A stretch of DNA of 58,542 nucleotides from positions 1 through 58,542 of the forward strand of contig JAIOPJ010000019.1 in NCBI GenBank assembly GCA_021413975.1, written 5' to 3'. The stretch's first letter is position 1; each line of letters begins with the position of its first letter. Of the stretch, positions 16,663 through 25,226 are shown one piece after another. Made by a program: the position numbers and the translations under genes. This DNA is from Gemmatimonadota bacterium (GTDB lineage Bacteria; Gemmatimonadota; Gemmatimonadetes; Gemmatimonadales; Gemmatimonadaceae). The notes below the pieces were generated by a model, which was given only the letters and a program-made list of their open reading frames with translations, was not told where the DNA came from and made no database searches.

Positions 16663-18064
16663 GCTGCTGTCGTTGTGGTGCTGTTTGCTCTTCGCGCCAC
16701 GAGTCTCTGCCCAGGCCCCGAGCGACGACGCGATCCTGCGCGAGGCCGGGGCGCAGCTGCAGGCGATGATCCGCATCAACACCACGAATCCCCCGGGCAA
16801 CGAACTCGCCACCGCCCGTTTCCTCGACTCCCTCTTCAAGCAGGCGGGCATCGAGTCGCAGGTCTACGAGAGCGCGCCCGGTCGCGGCGCGGTCGTGGCA
16901 CGCATCCGCGGTGCCGCGGGCCCGGGCGCGAGGACGCCGGTGATCCTCATGGGACACATGGATGTGGTCGGCGTGATCCGCGACCAGTGGACCGCCGAGC
17001 CGTTCGCGGCCGAGGTGCGCGACGGCGTGCTCTACGGCCGCGGCGCGATCGACGACAAGGGGATGCTCATCGCGAACCTGCAGGCGATGCTCGCGCTGCA
17101 GCGGCGGGTGAAGGCGGGCGAGCGGCTCACCCGCGACGTGATCTACGTCGCGAACGCCGACGAGGAGGCCGGAGGTGACTTCGGCATGGGCTGGCTGCTC
17201 AAGAACCATCCCGACGCGATCCGCGCCGAGTATGCGCTCAACGAGGGCGGACGCACGCGCGTGATGTCGAACGGCAAGCGTTACGTCGCGCTGCAGATGG
17301 CCGAGAAGGTCTCGCATGTCGTGACCGTCACCGCGCGCGGGCCCGATGGCCACGCTTCGATCCCCCTCGAAGGGAATGCGATCGCGCGGCTCGGACGCGC
17401 GCTCGGCGCGATCGGTGCGCATCGGGAGCCGACCGTGCTGACGCCGGTGACCACGCGATTCTTCGGTGCGCTCGCGGCGGTCTGGCCCGAGGCGCGCGAG
17501 GCGCAGGCCATGAGCGACGTCTCGTCCGGTGATGCCATGCGCGTCGCGCGCGGGGCCGACGTGCTCCGCGCGATCCCCACCCTCGACGCCGTCCTGCGCA
17601 CCGGCATATCGCCGACGATCGTCGGCGGCGGGATCCGCAGCAACGTGATCCCGCGCGAGGCGGTCGCCACGCTCAACATCCGCACGTTGCCGGGGCAGTC
17701 GATCGACTCCACCGTCGCGCGGCTCGAGCGCGCGGTGGGCGACCCGCTCGTCACCCTCGCCATCACCGGCCGCGGCGAGGACTCGCCGCCCATGTCGGCC
17801 GAGAACGAGTTCTTCGCGGCAGTCGAGCGGGCCGCCAAGCGCGTCGATCCGGCGATCACCGTCGTCCCGTATCTCAGCACCGGCGCCACCGACTCGGCCG
17901 ACCTGCGCCGCGCGGGATACAAGGCCTACGGACTCCTGCCGTTCCCGCTCGCGATGCCGGACGAGGAACGGATGCACGGCAACGACGAGCGGCTGCCGCT
18001 CACCGCCTTCGGCTTCGGCATCCGGTTCGTCACCGGCATCGCCGAGGCGCTCGCGCTGCGGTGA
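16655..18064 (+). CDS. Secreted M20 family metallopeptidase
   Basis: I place the start at GTG 16655 (or the adjacent GTG 16658), giving about 469 residues. The first residues KLLSLWCCLLFAPRVSAQA form a signal peptide with likely cleavage after SA. Zinc-site motifs of the M20 clan follow: MGHMDVVG (His), RGAIDDKGM (Asp), ADEEAGGDFG (catalytic Glu and ligand) and SNVIPREA in the dimerisation lid. It is probably a periplasmic carboxypeptidase or dipeptidase. No ribosome binding site is seen because the repeat arm occupies that position. The stop overlaps the next ATG (TGATG). Confidence 0.87.
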   Translation: MVKLLSLWCCLLFAPRVSAQAPSDDAILREAGAQLQAMIRINTTNPPGNELATARFLDSLFKQAGIESQVYESAPGRGAVVARIRGAAGPGARTPVILMGHMDVVGVIRDQWTAEPFAAEVRDGVLYGRGAIDDKGMLIANLQAMLALQRRVKAGERLTRDVIYVANADEEAGGDFGMGWLLKNHPDAIRAEYALNEGGRTRVMSNGKRYVALQMAEKVSHVVTVTARGPDGHASIPLEGNAIARLGRALGAIGAHREPTVLTPVTTRFFGALAAVWPEAREAQAMSDVSSGDAMRVARGADVLRAIPTLDAVLRTGISPTIVGGGIRSNVIPREAVATLNIRTLPGQSIDSTVARLERAVGDPLVTLAITGRGEDSPPMSAENEFFAAVERAAKRVDPAITVVPYLSTGATDSADLRRAGYKAYGLLPFPLAMPDEERMHGNDERLPLTAFGFGIRFVTGIAEALALR

Positions 18065-18720
18065 TGGCCGCGCCGCGCCGCCGCATCTGGCGGATGCCCA
18101 CCCCCGAGTCCGGACCGGACGTCACCGAAGGGGACGCCGCGCTCCTGCGCGACCTCATGCACAGTCTGCTCCGCGCCGAGCGCGCCGACGAGGCCTTCCA
18201 GTTCGCGCTCGATCGCACCTGTCCGGCGGTGGGGGCGTCGCTCGGCTCCGTCTTCCTGTTGGACGGGGCCTCGGAGCTGATGCGACTCGTGGCGGCGCAT
18301 GCCTGGCCCGATCGCTGGCGGCCCTGGCTCGGCGAGATGCGGGTCCGCGTCGGCTACGGACCGAGCGGCGAGGCGGTCAGCGAGCGCCGGGTCATCGAGG
18401 TCCCCGACGTCTTCGCCGACGCCGGGCTCGAGGACTGGCAGGAGGTCGCGACCGAACTGGGGTTCCGGGCCCTCGTCGCGTTGCCGCTGGTCACGAACGC
18501 GGGCGTGGAAGGGGCGGCGACCTTCTACTTCGCCCAGCCGGGCGTCCCCGACGCGCGGACCAGGGGATTGCTGCGAGCGGCCTCCGATGTCATGGCGGCG
18601 ATCGCCGAGAAATCGACCTTGCAGGACCGCCTCCGCCGGGCGGAAGCGGCACTAGATTCCCTCAACGCAACGAACCCTGACCCCGTAGCAGGTGTCGAAG
18701 GAACAGAGGATCCCACGTGA
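18064..18720 (+). CDS. GAF domain protein
   Basis: The 218-residue protein is a single GAF sensor domain (about residues 20-190) followed by a short helical tail. Typical features are FQFALDRTCPAVGASLGSVFLLD, VGYGPSGEAVSERRVIEVPDV and ALVALPLVTNAGVEGAATFYF. No kinase, cyclase or DNA-binding output domain is attached, so it may act as a small-molecule or redox-sensing partner of the downstream proteins. It overlaps both neighbours, and the 3' part of the gene contains a predicted promoter (TAGATTCC at 18653). Confidence 0.82.
   Translation: MAAPRRRIWRMPTPESGPDVTEGDAALLRDLMHSLLRAERADEAFQFALDRTCPAVGASLGSVFLLDGASELMRLVAAHAWPDRWRPWLGEMRVRVGYGPSGEAVSERRVIEVPDVFADAGLEDWQEVATELGFRALVALPLVTNAGVEGAATFYFAQPGVPDARTRGLLRAASDVMAAIAEKSTLQDRLRRAEAALDSLNATNPDPVAGVEGTEDPT
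18653..18658 (+). promoter_or_regulatory. Predicted internal -10 element
   Basis: TAGATT followed by CC lies inside the end of the GAF gene. It would start transcription near 18665, about 52 bases before the 100-residue unknown gene, which has AGAGGA six to seven bases before its GTG. It could drive the small-protein/MoxR genes independently of the peptidase. No clear -35 element is seen. Confidence 0.45.
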
Positions 18721-19019
18721 GCCATCATCAGTCCGGTCGCACCCTGCAGCAGCAGCGCACCAGCCTCCCCGCCGGCGAGGTGCTCGCCGCCGCGCGCGAG
18801 TTCTTCACCCGCGGCTCGGGCATCTACTCGGCCTTCCTGGAGAAGCAGGGTCCGAACTGGATGAGCCTCCGCGGACAGGGCGGCGAGGAGATCGCGATCG
18901 CGGCGAACGAGGAGGCCGGCGGCACATCGGTCACCGGGTCGTCCTACATGTTCGACGCGCAGGTCGCACAGTTCCTCTCCACGCTGCCGCCCGCCGCCGC
19001 ACCGGGGCCGGTCTCGTGA
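18717..19019 (+). CDS. Conserved-looking hypothetical protein, 100 residues
   Basis: I do not recognise a family. The GTG start overlaps the GAF gene (GTGA), with AGAGGA just upstream, and the stop overlaps the next start (GTGA), so this is a genuine member of the operon. Residues 20-80 look like a small alpha/beta domain: AAREFFTRGSGIYSAFLEKQ, then a strand-rich part with GGEEIAIAANEE, and YMFDAQVAQFLSTLP. There is no signal peptide, membrane segment or metal motif. The N-terminal 18 residues and the Pro/Ala tail are probably disordered. Confidence 0.75.
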   Translation: MSHHQSGRTLQQQRTSLPAGEVLAAAREFFTRGSGIYSAFLEKQGPNWMSLRGQGGEEIAIAANEEAGGTSVTGSSYMFDAQVAQFLSTLPPAAAPGPVS

Positions 19020-19339
19020 GTGCGCTCGTCAACGGACTGCGCAGCCGCCGCGACGTGATCGCGCTCGGCACCGATGGCCCGGGCGCGATCACCGTGCGCG
19101 TGCAGATCCCGGAGCTCTGGGACCTGGTCACCGTGCGTTGCGCCGAGGGGACGAGCTCGACCGCCCTCAAGCAGGTCGTGCTCGACGCCTTCGGCGAGCG
19201 GCATCACCCGGCATCGGACTACGTGCTCAAGCTCCGCGGCTTCGAGGTGCTCGATGAGAGCGCCCCGGTGACCGTCGCCGGCGCACGCGAGGGATCGACC
19301 TTCCTCATGACGTTCCGCCACCGGCGGCCGGTCCGCTGA
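19016..19339 (+). CDS. Small protein with a predicted ubiquitin-like beta-grasp fold
   Basis: The protein has 107 residues from the overlapping GTG. No named family is certain, but the pattern from residue 23 follows the ubiquitin fold: hairpin AITVRVQI / DLVTVRCAEG, helix TALKQVVLDAFGE, a strand DYVLKLRGFEVLDE aligned with the ubiquitin segment around LIFAGKQLED, and a last strand STFLMTFRHR. The C-terminus ends RRPVR without a Gly-Gly, so classical conjugation is not expected. Operon position between the unknown protein and MoxR suggests an adaptor or partner role. The fold call is by eye only. Confidence 0.6.
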   Translation: MSALVNGLRSRRDVIALGTDGPGAITVRVQIPELWDLVTVRCAEGTSSTALKQVVLDAFGERHHPASDYVLKLRGFEVLDESAPVTVAGAREGSTFLMTFRHRRPVR

Positions 19340-19392
19340 ACGCCGCGGCGAACGCCTCCGCGAGCGCCCCCGTCGCGACCGACCGTGAGGCG

Positions 19393-20370
19393 TTGCTCGC
19401 CGCCGCGGCACGGCTGCGCGCGGAGGTGGGGAAGCGGATCGTCGGGCAGGAGGCGGTGCTCGACGAGATCCTCATGGCGCTCGTCGCCGGCGGGCATGCG
19501 CTCCTGGTCGGCGTGCCGGGGCTCGCCAAGACGATGATGATCCGTGCCGTCGCCGAGGCGATGGCGCTCGAGTTCCGCCGGATCCAGTTCACACCCGACC
19601 TCGTGCCGAGCGACATCACCGGCACCGAGCTGCTCGAGGAAGATTCGCAGACGGGGCATCGATCGTTCCGCTTCGTGCGCGGGCCGATCTTCGCGAACAT
19701 CGTGCTCGCCGACGAGATCAACCGCGCGCCGCCGCGTACGCAGGCGGCATTGCTCGAGGCCATGCAGGAGCATCGCGTGACCGCGGCCGGTCAGACGATG
19801 GCACTGCCGGAGCCGTTCTTCGTGCTCGCCACGCAGAACCCGATCGAGCAGGAGGGGACGTATCCGCTGCCCGAGGCGCAACTCGACCGTTTCCTCTTCG
19901 ACATCCGCATCGGGTATCCGGGCGCCGATGAGGAGGTCGCGATCCTCCGCGCGACGACGGGCGTCGGCCAGGCACCGCTCAAGCCGATCATCGGCGCCGA
20001 CGAAGCGCGTGCGCTGCAGCGCCTGACGCGAGAGGTCGCCGCGGCCGATGCCGCGCTGCGCTACGCGGCCTCGCTCGCGCGCGCGACACGGCCCAAGGGC
20101 GGTGAAGCGACGGAACTCGTCGAGCAGTTCGTGCGCTGGGGCGCCGGGCCGCGCGCGGGGCAGGCGCTCATCCTCGGCGCCAAGGCGGCGGCGCTCCTTG
20201 CGGGGCGTCAGGTGGTATCGCCCGAGGACATCCGTCGCGTGGCGCGGCCGGTGCTGCGGCACCGCGTGCTGCCGAACTTCGCCGCCGAGGCCGAGGGCAT
20301 CGACAGCGAACGGATCGTCGAGGACCTGATCGCGCGCGTGCCGGAGCCGCGCGGCCTCACCGGCATCTAG
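19393..20370 (+). CDS. MoxR-type AAA+ ATPase
   Basis: The protein is 325 residues from a TTG at 19393. The Walker A motif GVPGLAKT is at 40-47, Walker B ADEINRAPPRTQAALLEAMQE follows, and sensor-1 ATQNPIEQEGTYPLPEAQLDRF is diagnostic of MoxR. MoxR ATPases act as chaperones for metal insertion or assembly of complexes, usually with VWA-domain partners such as the DUF58 protein encoded next. The start is uncertain: no ATG or GTG is in frame, and a CTG at 19336 would overlap the upstream stop exactly like the 4-base overlaps elsewhere in this operon. Confidence 0.92.
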   Translation: MLAAAARLRAEVGKRIVGQEAVLDEILMALVAGGHALLVGVPGLAKTMMIRAVAEAMALEFRRIQFTPDLVPSDITGTELLEEDSQTGHRSFRFVRGPIFANIVLADEINRAPPRTQAALLEAMQEHRVTAAGQTMALPEPFFVLATQNPIEQEGTYPLPEAQLDRFLFDIRIGYPGADEEVAILRATTGVGQAPLKPIIGADEARALQRLTREVAAADAALRYAASLARATRPKGGEATELVEQFVRWGAGPRAGQALILGAKAAALLAGRQVVSPEDIRRVARPVLRHRVLPNFAAEAEGIDSERIVEDLIARVPEPRGLTGI

Positions 20371-20372
20371 CG

Positions 20373-21230
20373 GTGGCGGTGGGTCCGTACGGCGCGTTGC
20401 TCGACGCCGTGCGCGGCGTGCGGTGGCCCGCGAGGCGACCCGTGCCGGGTGGCGTGCCCGGCGCGCATCAGGCCCGGTCGCGCGGGATCGCACCGGAGTT
20501 CGCTGAGTATCGTCCGTACCGGCAAGGCGACGATCCCCGGCGCATCGACTGGAAGCTGCTCGCGCGCAGCGACAGGGCGTTCATCCGTCTCGCACCCGAT
20601 CATGCGACGCTCGGGACGACCTTCGTCGTGGACGCGTCGGCGAGCATGGCGTTCGCGGGCAAGTGGATGCTCGCCAAACGGCTCGTGATCGCGCTCGCGG
20701 CAGTTGCCCACGCGAGCGCCGATCCGGTGGGTCTGGTGGTGGCGGGCCCGAGCAAGGTCCAACGGATGCCGCCGCGCGCGCGCGGTGGCGTGATCGCCGA
20801 GATCGCGCGCACGCTCGACGCGGTCTGGCCCGGCGGTTCGCAGCCGCTCGCGGCGCTGGTGCACGGGAGCGCCGCGCGCTGCGTGGTGGTGACCGATGCG
20901 CTCTGCGATCTCGATGCCCTGCGGGTGGCGCTCGTGCGGCACCGGGCGCGCGGCGGTGAGTCGCAGTTCCTGCATGTGGTGGCGCGCGAGGAACTCGAGC
21001 CGCGGAGCGAGCCGCAGCTGGTGACCGATCCCGAGGACGAGCGGATCGAGCGCCCGCTCGTGCCGGCGACGTTGGGAGAGTACCGCGCCCGATTCGACGG
21101 GTGGCGCTCCGAGGTGGCGAAGCGCATGCGCGGCGAAGGGGTCGCGTACCAGGAGGTGTGCGACGACGCGGCCGTCGACGCCGTCGTGCGGCGCGTGGTG
21201 GCTGCGCAGGGCGTGGAGAGCGGCCGATGA
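20373..21230 (+). CDS. DUF58 domain protein (VWA-like MoxR partner)
   Basis: The 285-residue protein has the DUF58 core motif: SRGIAPEFAEYRPYRQGDD, then RRIDWKLLARSD, then VVDASASMAF, where DASAS resembles a metal-ion-dependent adhesion site. DUF58 proteins almost always accompany MoxR and BatA-type proteins, as here, and are thought to act with the ATPase. No membrane segment is evident. The gap to moxR is two bases, and the stop overlaps the next ATG. Confidence 0.9.
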   Translation: MAVGPYGALLDAVRGVRWPARRPVPGGVPGAHQARSRGIAPEFAEYRPYRQGDDPRRIDWKLLARSDRAFIRLAPDHATLGTTFVVDASASMAFAGKWMLAKRLVIALAAVAHASADPVGLVVAGPSKVQRMPPRARGGVIAEIARTLDAVWPGGSQPLAALVHGSAARCVVVTDALCDLDALRVALVRHRARGGESQFLHVVAREELEPRSEPQLVTDPEDERIERPLVPATLGEYRARFDGWRSEVAKRMRGEGVAYQEVCDDAAVDAVVRRVVAAQGVESGR

Positions 21231-22543
21231 GCTTCCTCGCGCCCGCGATGCTCGTGGCGGCAGCGCTCGCGGCGGCCGCCGCCGTGGTCCTGCACCTGCT
21301 CACCACGCAGCGTCCACCCGCCGCCGTGTTGCCGACGGCCCGCTTCGTCCCCGTGAGTGACGCGCGAGCGGTCGCACGGTCGTCGCGGCCGACGGACCTG
21401 CTGTTGCTCGCCTGCCGGGTGATGGCGGCTCTGCTGCTGGGAGCGGCGTTCGCGCAGCCGGTGCGCGATGCGTCGGGGCCTGCCGTGCGTGCGGTGGTGA
21501 TGCTCGACCGCTCGGGGAACGTCGCGGACGCGGCGTCCGCGGCGCGCCTGGCCCGTCTGCGACTCACTCCCGGTGGCGCCCTCGTGGTGTTCGACACCGG
21601 AGCGCGAGAGCTGTCCGAGGCGGAGATCGAAGATGAGGGGCTTCGGACCGGGGTCGCCTCGAGTGTCGATGCGCCGCGTGCGGCACCCGGGATCCTCTCC
21701 GCGGCGTTCCTCGTCGGAACGCGGGCCGGTCGCCGGGTGGCGCGCGGCGCGGACTCGGTGCGGCTCGTGCTCGTCTCGCCGCTCGCCGAGGAGGAGTTCG
21801 ACGCGGCGACGAGTGCGGTGCGCGACGCCTGGCCGGGTGGTGTGGAACTCGTGCGCGTGCCCGCGCGGACCGACAGCGCGCGCGGCGTGCCGGTCCGCCT
21901 CGTGAGCGCGCTCGCGGATGATCCGCTCGCCCCCGCACTGGCGCGACTCGACCAGGCGCGAGGAGCGCATGAGGTGCGGATCGTGCGCGCCGCGCCCTCC
22001 GCAGCCGACTCCGCCTGGGCGAGCGAAGCGGCGCATGTGCTGGTCCACTGGCCGTCTCCGGGGCCGGAAGAGGCGCACGCCGACGGCGTGACCGCTTTCG
22101 GAGCGCGAGCGGCGACGCTCGTCGCTCCGTTGGTCCGACTGTCGCTCGGGACGCCGCTCGAGATGCCGAGCGGGATACCGAACGGGGCGCGCACGCGAGT
22201 GATCGCCCGGTGGCGCGACGGAGCGACGGCCGCGACCGAGTCACCGCTCGCCGAGGGGTGTGTGCGCTCGGTCGGCGTCGGGATCCCGCTCGCCGGGGAT
22301 CTCACGTTGCGCGCGCCGTTCGATCGCTTCCTCGCCACGCTGGTGGAGCCCTGCGGCGGAGCGCGTGGCCGCGCCGTGACCGACTCGGTCGCTCGGCGAC
22401 TCGCCGGCGACACGCAGGCCGCGAGCGCGCCGCGCCTCGCCGCCGGTGCGAGCGCCGACGCTGACCTGGCGGTCCTGATGCTCGCGCTCGCCCTCGTCGC
22501 ACTCGGTGCCGAATCGCTCCTGCGTCGCCGGAGGAGCGCGTGA
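21227..22543 (+). CDS. BatA-like membrane protein
   Basis: The 438-residue protein begins MSFLAPAMLVAAALAAAAAV, a membrane segment followed by LHLLTTQRPPAAVLPTARF, the pattern of the BatA N-terminal domain. A second segment lies near residues 60-80 (DLLLLACRVMAALLLGAAFA). The middle part has a VWA-like start (AVRAVVMLDRSGNVADA) in which the usual DxSxS is reduced to DRSGN. A third segment at the C-terminus ends in RRRRSA. It is probably an inner-membrane partner of MoxR/DUF58. Start and stop overlap neighbours by four bases each. Confidence 0.8.
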   Translation: MSFLAPAMLVAAALAAAAAVVLHLLTTQRPPAAVLPTARFVPVSDARAVARSSRPTDLLLLACRVMAALLLGAAFAQPVRDASGPAVRAVVMLDRSGNVADAASAARLARLRLTPGGALVVFDTGARELSEAEIEDEGLRTGVASSVDAPRAAPGILSAAFLVGTRAGRRVARGADSVRLVLVSPLAEEEFDAATSAVRDAWPGGVELVRVPARTDSARGVPVRLVSALADDPLAPALARLDQARGAHEVRIVRAAPSAADSAWASEAAHVLVHWPSPGPEEAHADGVTAFGARAATLVAPLVRLSLGTPLEMPSGIPNGARTRVIARWRDGATAATESPLAEGCVRSVGVGIPLAGDLTLRAPFDRFLATLVEPCGGARGRAVTDSVARRLAGDTQAASAPRLAAGASADADLAVLMLALALVALGAESLLRRRRSA

Positions 22544-24615
22544 CCACCCCGCGTGAACGTCTGGCGAGCGCTCGACGGGCGTTCGGTCTCGCCGCATCGG
22601 TCCGCGGCGTGGGCGTCGCCGGCGCCTCGGCCTTGGCCGTGCTGCTCACCGCGACCCTCGTCGATGCGCTCGTGGGCATGCCGATGCCATTGCGTCGCCT
22701 GATCCTCCCGCTCGCGGTCGCGGCCGGAGGAGCGGCGCTGATCGCGGAGGCGCTGCGCCGCATCCGCCCCGCCCTGCGGGCCAGCGACGAGGCGCTCGCG
22801 CTCTGGTTCGAGCAGCGGCTTCCGTCGCTGCGCTACGCACTCGTCACCGCGGTCGATCCCCAGGTCGCCAGCGTGCCGCCGTCGATCATGCGCGAGGTGG
22901 AGGAGACCCCCCTCGAACCCGAGGTCCGGCGCGCCACGCGTCGGTTGCTCCTGCAGCCGCTCGCGCTGCTCGCCGTCGTGACGCTTGCCCTCCTCGCGGC
23001 ACCCGACGGCGCGATCGCGCGCGTGACCGCGCCGCGGGCGGGCGACGCGCTCGCGCGGGCCGGCGAGGCATCGCGCGCGGCGCGTGATCCGCTCGCCACG
23101 ATCGTCGTGCGGGTGGTGCCACCGGGCTACACCGGACTCGGCGCCACGTCGATCGACGACCCGTCGTCCGTGACCGCGCTCGCCGGCAGCCGCATCGTGG
23201 TCGAAGGACGCGGCGATGGCGTCACCGCACTCCTCGAGTCGCGCGAGATCGCGCCGGCGCAACGCGACGGCACCTGGCGCATCGCATTCGACGTGCCTCC
23301 CCGCGCCGCCGGCCTTCGGCTGCGGGGACCGGCGCGCGAACGGGTGCTCGTCGTCGAGTCGTACGCGGACTCGGTGCCGGTCGCCCGCCTCGACGCACCG
23401 ACGCGCGACTCGGTGCTGCGCTCGGCACGGGGCGCGGTCGCGCTCCGCGCCGACCTGCGCGACGATCACGGACTCGCCGATGCCGCCTTCGAGTACATCG
23501 TGAGTTCGGGCGCGGGAGAGACCTACACCTTCCGCAGTGGTCGCGTCGGGGCGCGCGCCTTCGCTGCCGGGGCGCGCGAGGGGCGCATCGAAGGCACGCT
23601 CCTGCTCGACACGCTGAGGCTCGCCCCGGGTGACCTGATCCACCTGCGTGCGCTCGCGCGCGACCGCAATGACGTCAGCGGGCCCGGGCAGGGCGCGTCG
23701 GAGACGCGCACCATCCGGATCGCCCGTGCCGACGAGTACGACTCGGTGAGCGTCGATCCGATGCCGCCCACCGAGCCGGAGAAGAACGCGCTCTCGCAGC
23801 GCATGATCCTCCTGATGACGACCGAGTTGCGCGACCGTGCGCCGCGCATCGGGAGCGCCGCCGTCGAGCGCGAGTCGCGCCGTCTCGCGGTCGAGCAGAC
23901 GAAGCTCCGCAAGCGCGTGGGCGAGGTGATCTTCGTTCGGTTGAGCGAGGATCAGGGTGAGCACGCGCATTTCGCCGGCGATGGGCATGAGCATGGCGCC
24001 GAGAAGCCGCTCGATCCCGACCAGGTCCTCGCCGCCGCGCAGCGCGCGGCCAATGTGGATCCCACGCGCCAGCTCGAGGGCGAAGGGGACGAGACGCCGG
24101 TCGTCGCCATCAACAAGCCCTTGCTCGAGGCCTACAATCACATGTGGCGCGCCTCGACCGAGCTCGAGACGGCGAACCCCGCCGGCGCGATCCCGTGGAT
24201 GCAGCGCGCGATCGAGGCACTGCAACGTGCGCGCGCGGCCGAGCGCATCTACCTGCGCGGCCGGCCGCCGCGCGTGGTGGTCGACCTCGCGAAGGTGCGG
24301 GGTACCGGTCGTGAGAAGTCGGCGCCGCCCGCACGCGAGGCACGTGCTCCGCTCGACGCGGACCGCGCCGCCCGCCTCGCGCGCTTCGATGCGCTCCTCG
24401 GCAGCATCGCGGCCGATCCGCTCGCCGCCGCCGACTCGCTGCTCCTCCTGCGCCTCTCGCTCCCGGGCAGTGACCGTGCGGCGGCACAGGCGCTCGATGC
24501 CGCCGCCGACGCCGTGCGCCGCGGCGGCGACGTGACCGCGGCACTCCAGCGCGCGCGCCGTTCACTGGCCGGTGCACCGGTGCGTCAGGACGGCCTCTCG
24601 CCGTGGGGTCGCTGA
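22540..24615 (+). CDS. DUF4175-like membrane protein
   Basis: The 691-residue protein has membrane segments at about residues 23-43, 52-70 and 138-158 (LLLQPLALLAVVTLALLAAP), then a large extracytoplasmic region. Position between BatA-like and DUF4159 genes, and the segment VVPPGYTGLGA followed by a helix-rich Arg/Glu-rich C-terminal part, match the DUF4175 proteins of such clusters. A His/Asp-rich stretch GEHAHFAGDGHEHG near residue 470-483 could bind metal. Function is unknown. The assignment rests on layout as much as on motif. Confidence 0.7.
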   Translation: MTTPRERLASARRAFGLAASVRGVGVAGASALAVLLTATLVDALVGMPMPLRRLILPLAVAAGGAALIAEALRRIRPALRASDEALALWFEQRLPSLRYALVTAVDPQVASVPPSIMREVEETPLEPEVRRATRRLLLQPLALLAVVTLALLAAPDGAIARVTAPRAGDALARAGEASRAARDPLATIVVRVVPPGYTGLGATSIDDPSSVTALAGSRIVVEGRGDGVTALLESREIAPAQRDGTWRIAFDVPPRAAGLRLRGPARERVLVVESYADSVPVARLDAPTRDSVLRSARGAVALRADLRDDHGLADAAFEYIVSSGAGETYTFRSGRVGARAFAAGAREGRIEGTLLLDTLRLAPGDLIHLRALARDRNDVSGPGQGASETRTIRIARADEYDSVSVDPMPPTEPEKNALSQRMILLMTTELRDRAPRIGSAAVERESRRLAVEQTKLRKRVGEVIFVRLSEDQGEHAHFAGDGHEHGAEKPLDPDQVLAAAQRAANVDPTRQLEGEGDETPVVAINKPLLEAYNHMWRASTELETANPAGAIPWMQRAIEALQRARAAERIYLRGRPPRVVVDLAKVRGTGREKSAPPAREARAPLDADRAARLARFDALLGSIAADPLAAADSLLLLRLSLPGSDRAAAQALDAAADAVRRGGDVTAALQRARRSLAGAPVRQDGLSPWGR

Positions 24616-25226
24616 TGCCCGACTTCACCTTCGCCACCGCGCAGTACGACTCCGGCGACTGGGACAGCGCGCCGATGGTCCCGGCGAACATCATCGACTC
24701 GGTGGCCCGGTACACGGGGATCGATGTCGCATCGGTGGGTGCGATCGTCCCGCTCGGCTCGCGCGACCTGTTCAAATACCCGCTCGTGTACCTGACCGGG
24801 CACTTGCCGGTGCGCTTCTCCGACGCCGAGCGCTCCACGCTCAAGGAGTTCTGCGCGCGTGGCGGTCTCCTGTTCATCGACGACCACAATCATGACGTCG
24901 ACGGGCAGTTCCATCGTACGGCGTGGGAGGAGGTGGCCCGGGCCGTGGGGCCATTGAAGGACCTGCCCAACGATCACGCGCTGTTCAAGGCCTTCTTCCG
25001 GTTCCCCGACGGCCCCCCGACGACGAGTCACGAGCTCAATGGCTGGGGCGACAACCTCGTGCACAAGCACCTGCAGGCGGTGCTGGAAGGGGACCGGATC
25101 GCGATCCTGTACAGCAGCAAGGACTACAGCTCGGAGTGGAACTACCACCCCGACAACAAGCGCTTCCTCTCGGTGGACAACACGAAGTTCGGCGTGAACC
25201 TGGTGGTCTATGCGCTCTCCCGCTGA
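24615..25226 (+). CDS. DUF4159 domain protein
   Basis: The 203-residue protein starts at the ATG overlapping the preceding stop (TGATG). FTFATAQYDSGDWDSAPMVP is the typical DUF4159 start. The fold is glutamine-amidotransferase-like but without its catalytic Cys: YLTGHLPVRFSDAE, GGLLFIDDHNHD, and a C-terminal HELNGWGDNLVHKH with KDYSSEW. In many bacteria this domain is fused to a longer protein of the MoxR cluster; here it is free-standing. No signal peptide is seen. Confidence 0.85.
   Translation: MPDFTFATAQYDSGDWDSAPMVPANIIDSVARYTGIDVASVGAIVPLGSRDLFKYPLVYLTGHLPVRFSDAERSTLKEFCARGGLLFIDDHNHDVDGQFHRTAWEEVARAVGPLKDLPNDHALFKAFFRFPDGPPTTSHELNGWGDNLVHKHLQAVLEGDRIAILYSSKDYSSEWNYHPDNKRFLSVDNTKFGVNLVVYALSR

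Noticed and set aside
20581..24225. A 1214-codon open frame on the minus strand opposite the DUF58-BatA-DUF4175 genes
   Set aside because: The plus-strand genes have clear families and overlapping starts; the minus frame is an Arg/Ala/His-rich shadow produced by high GC at third positions.
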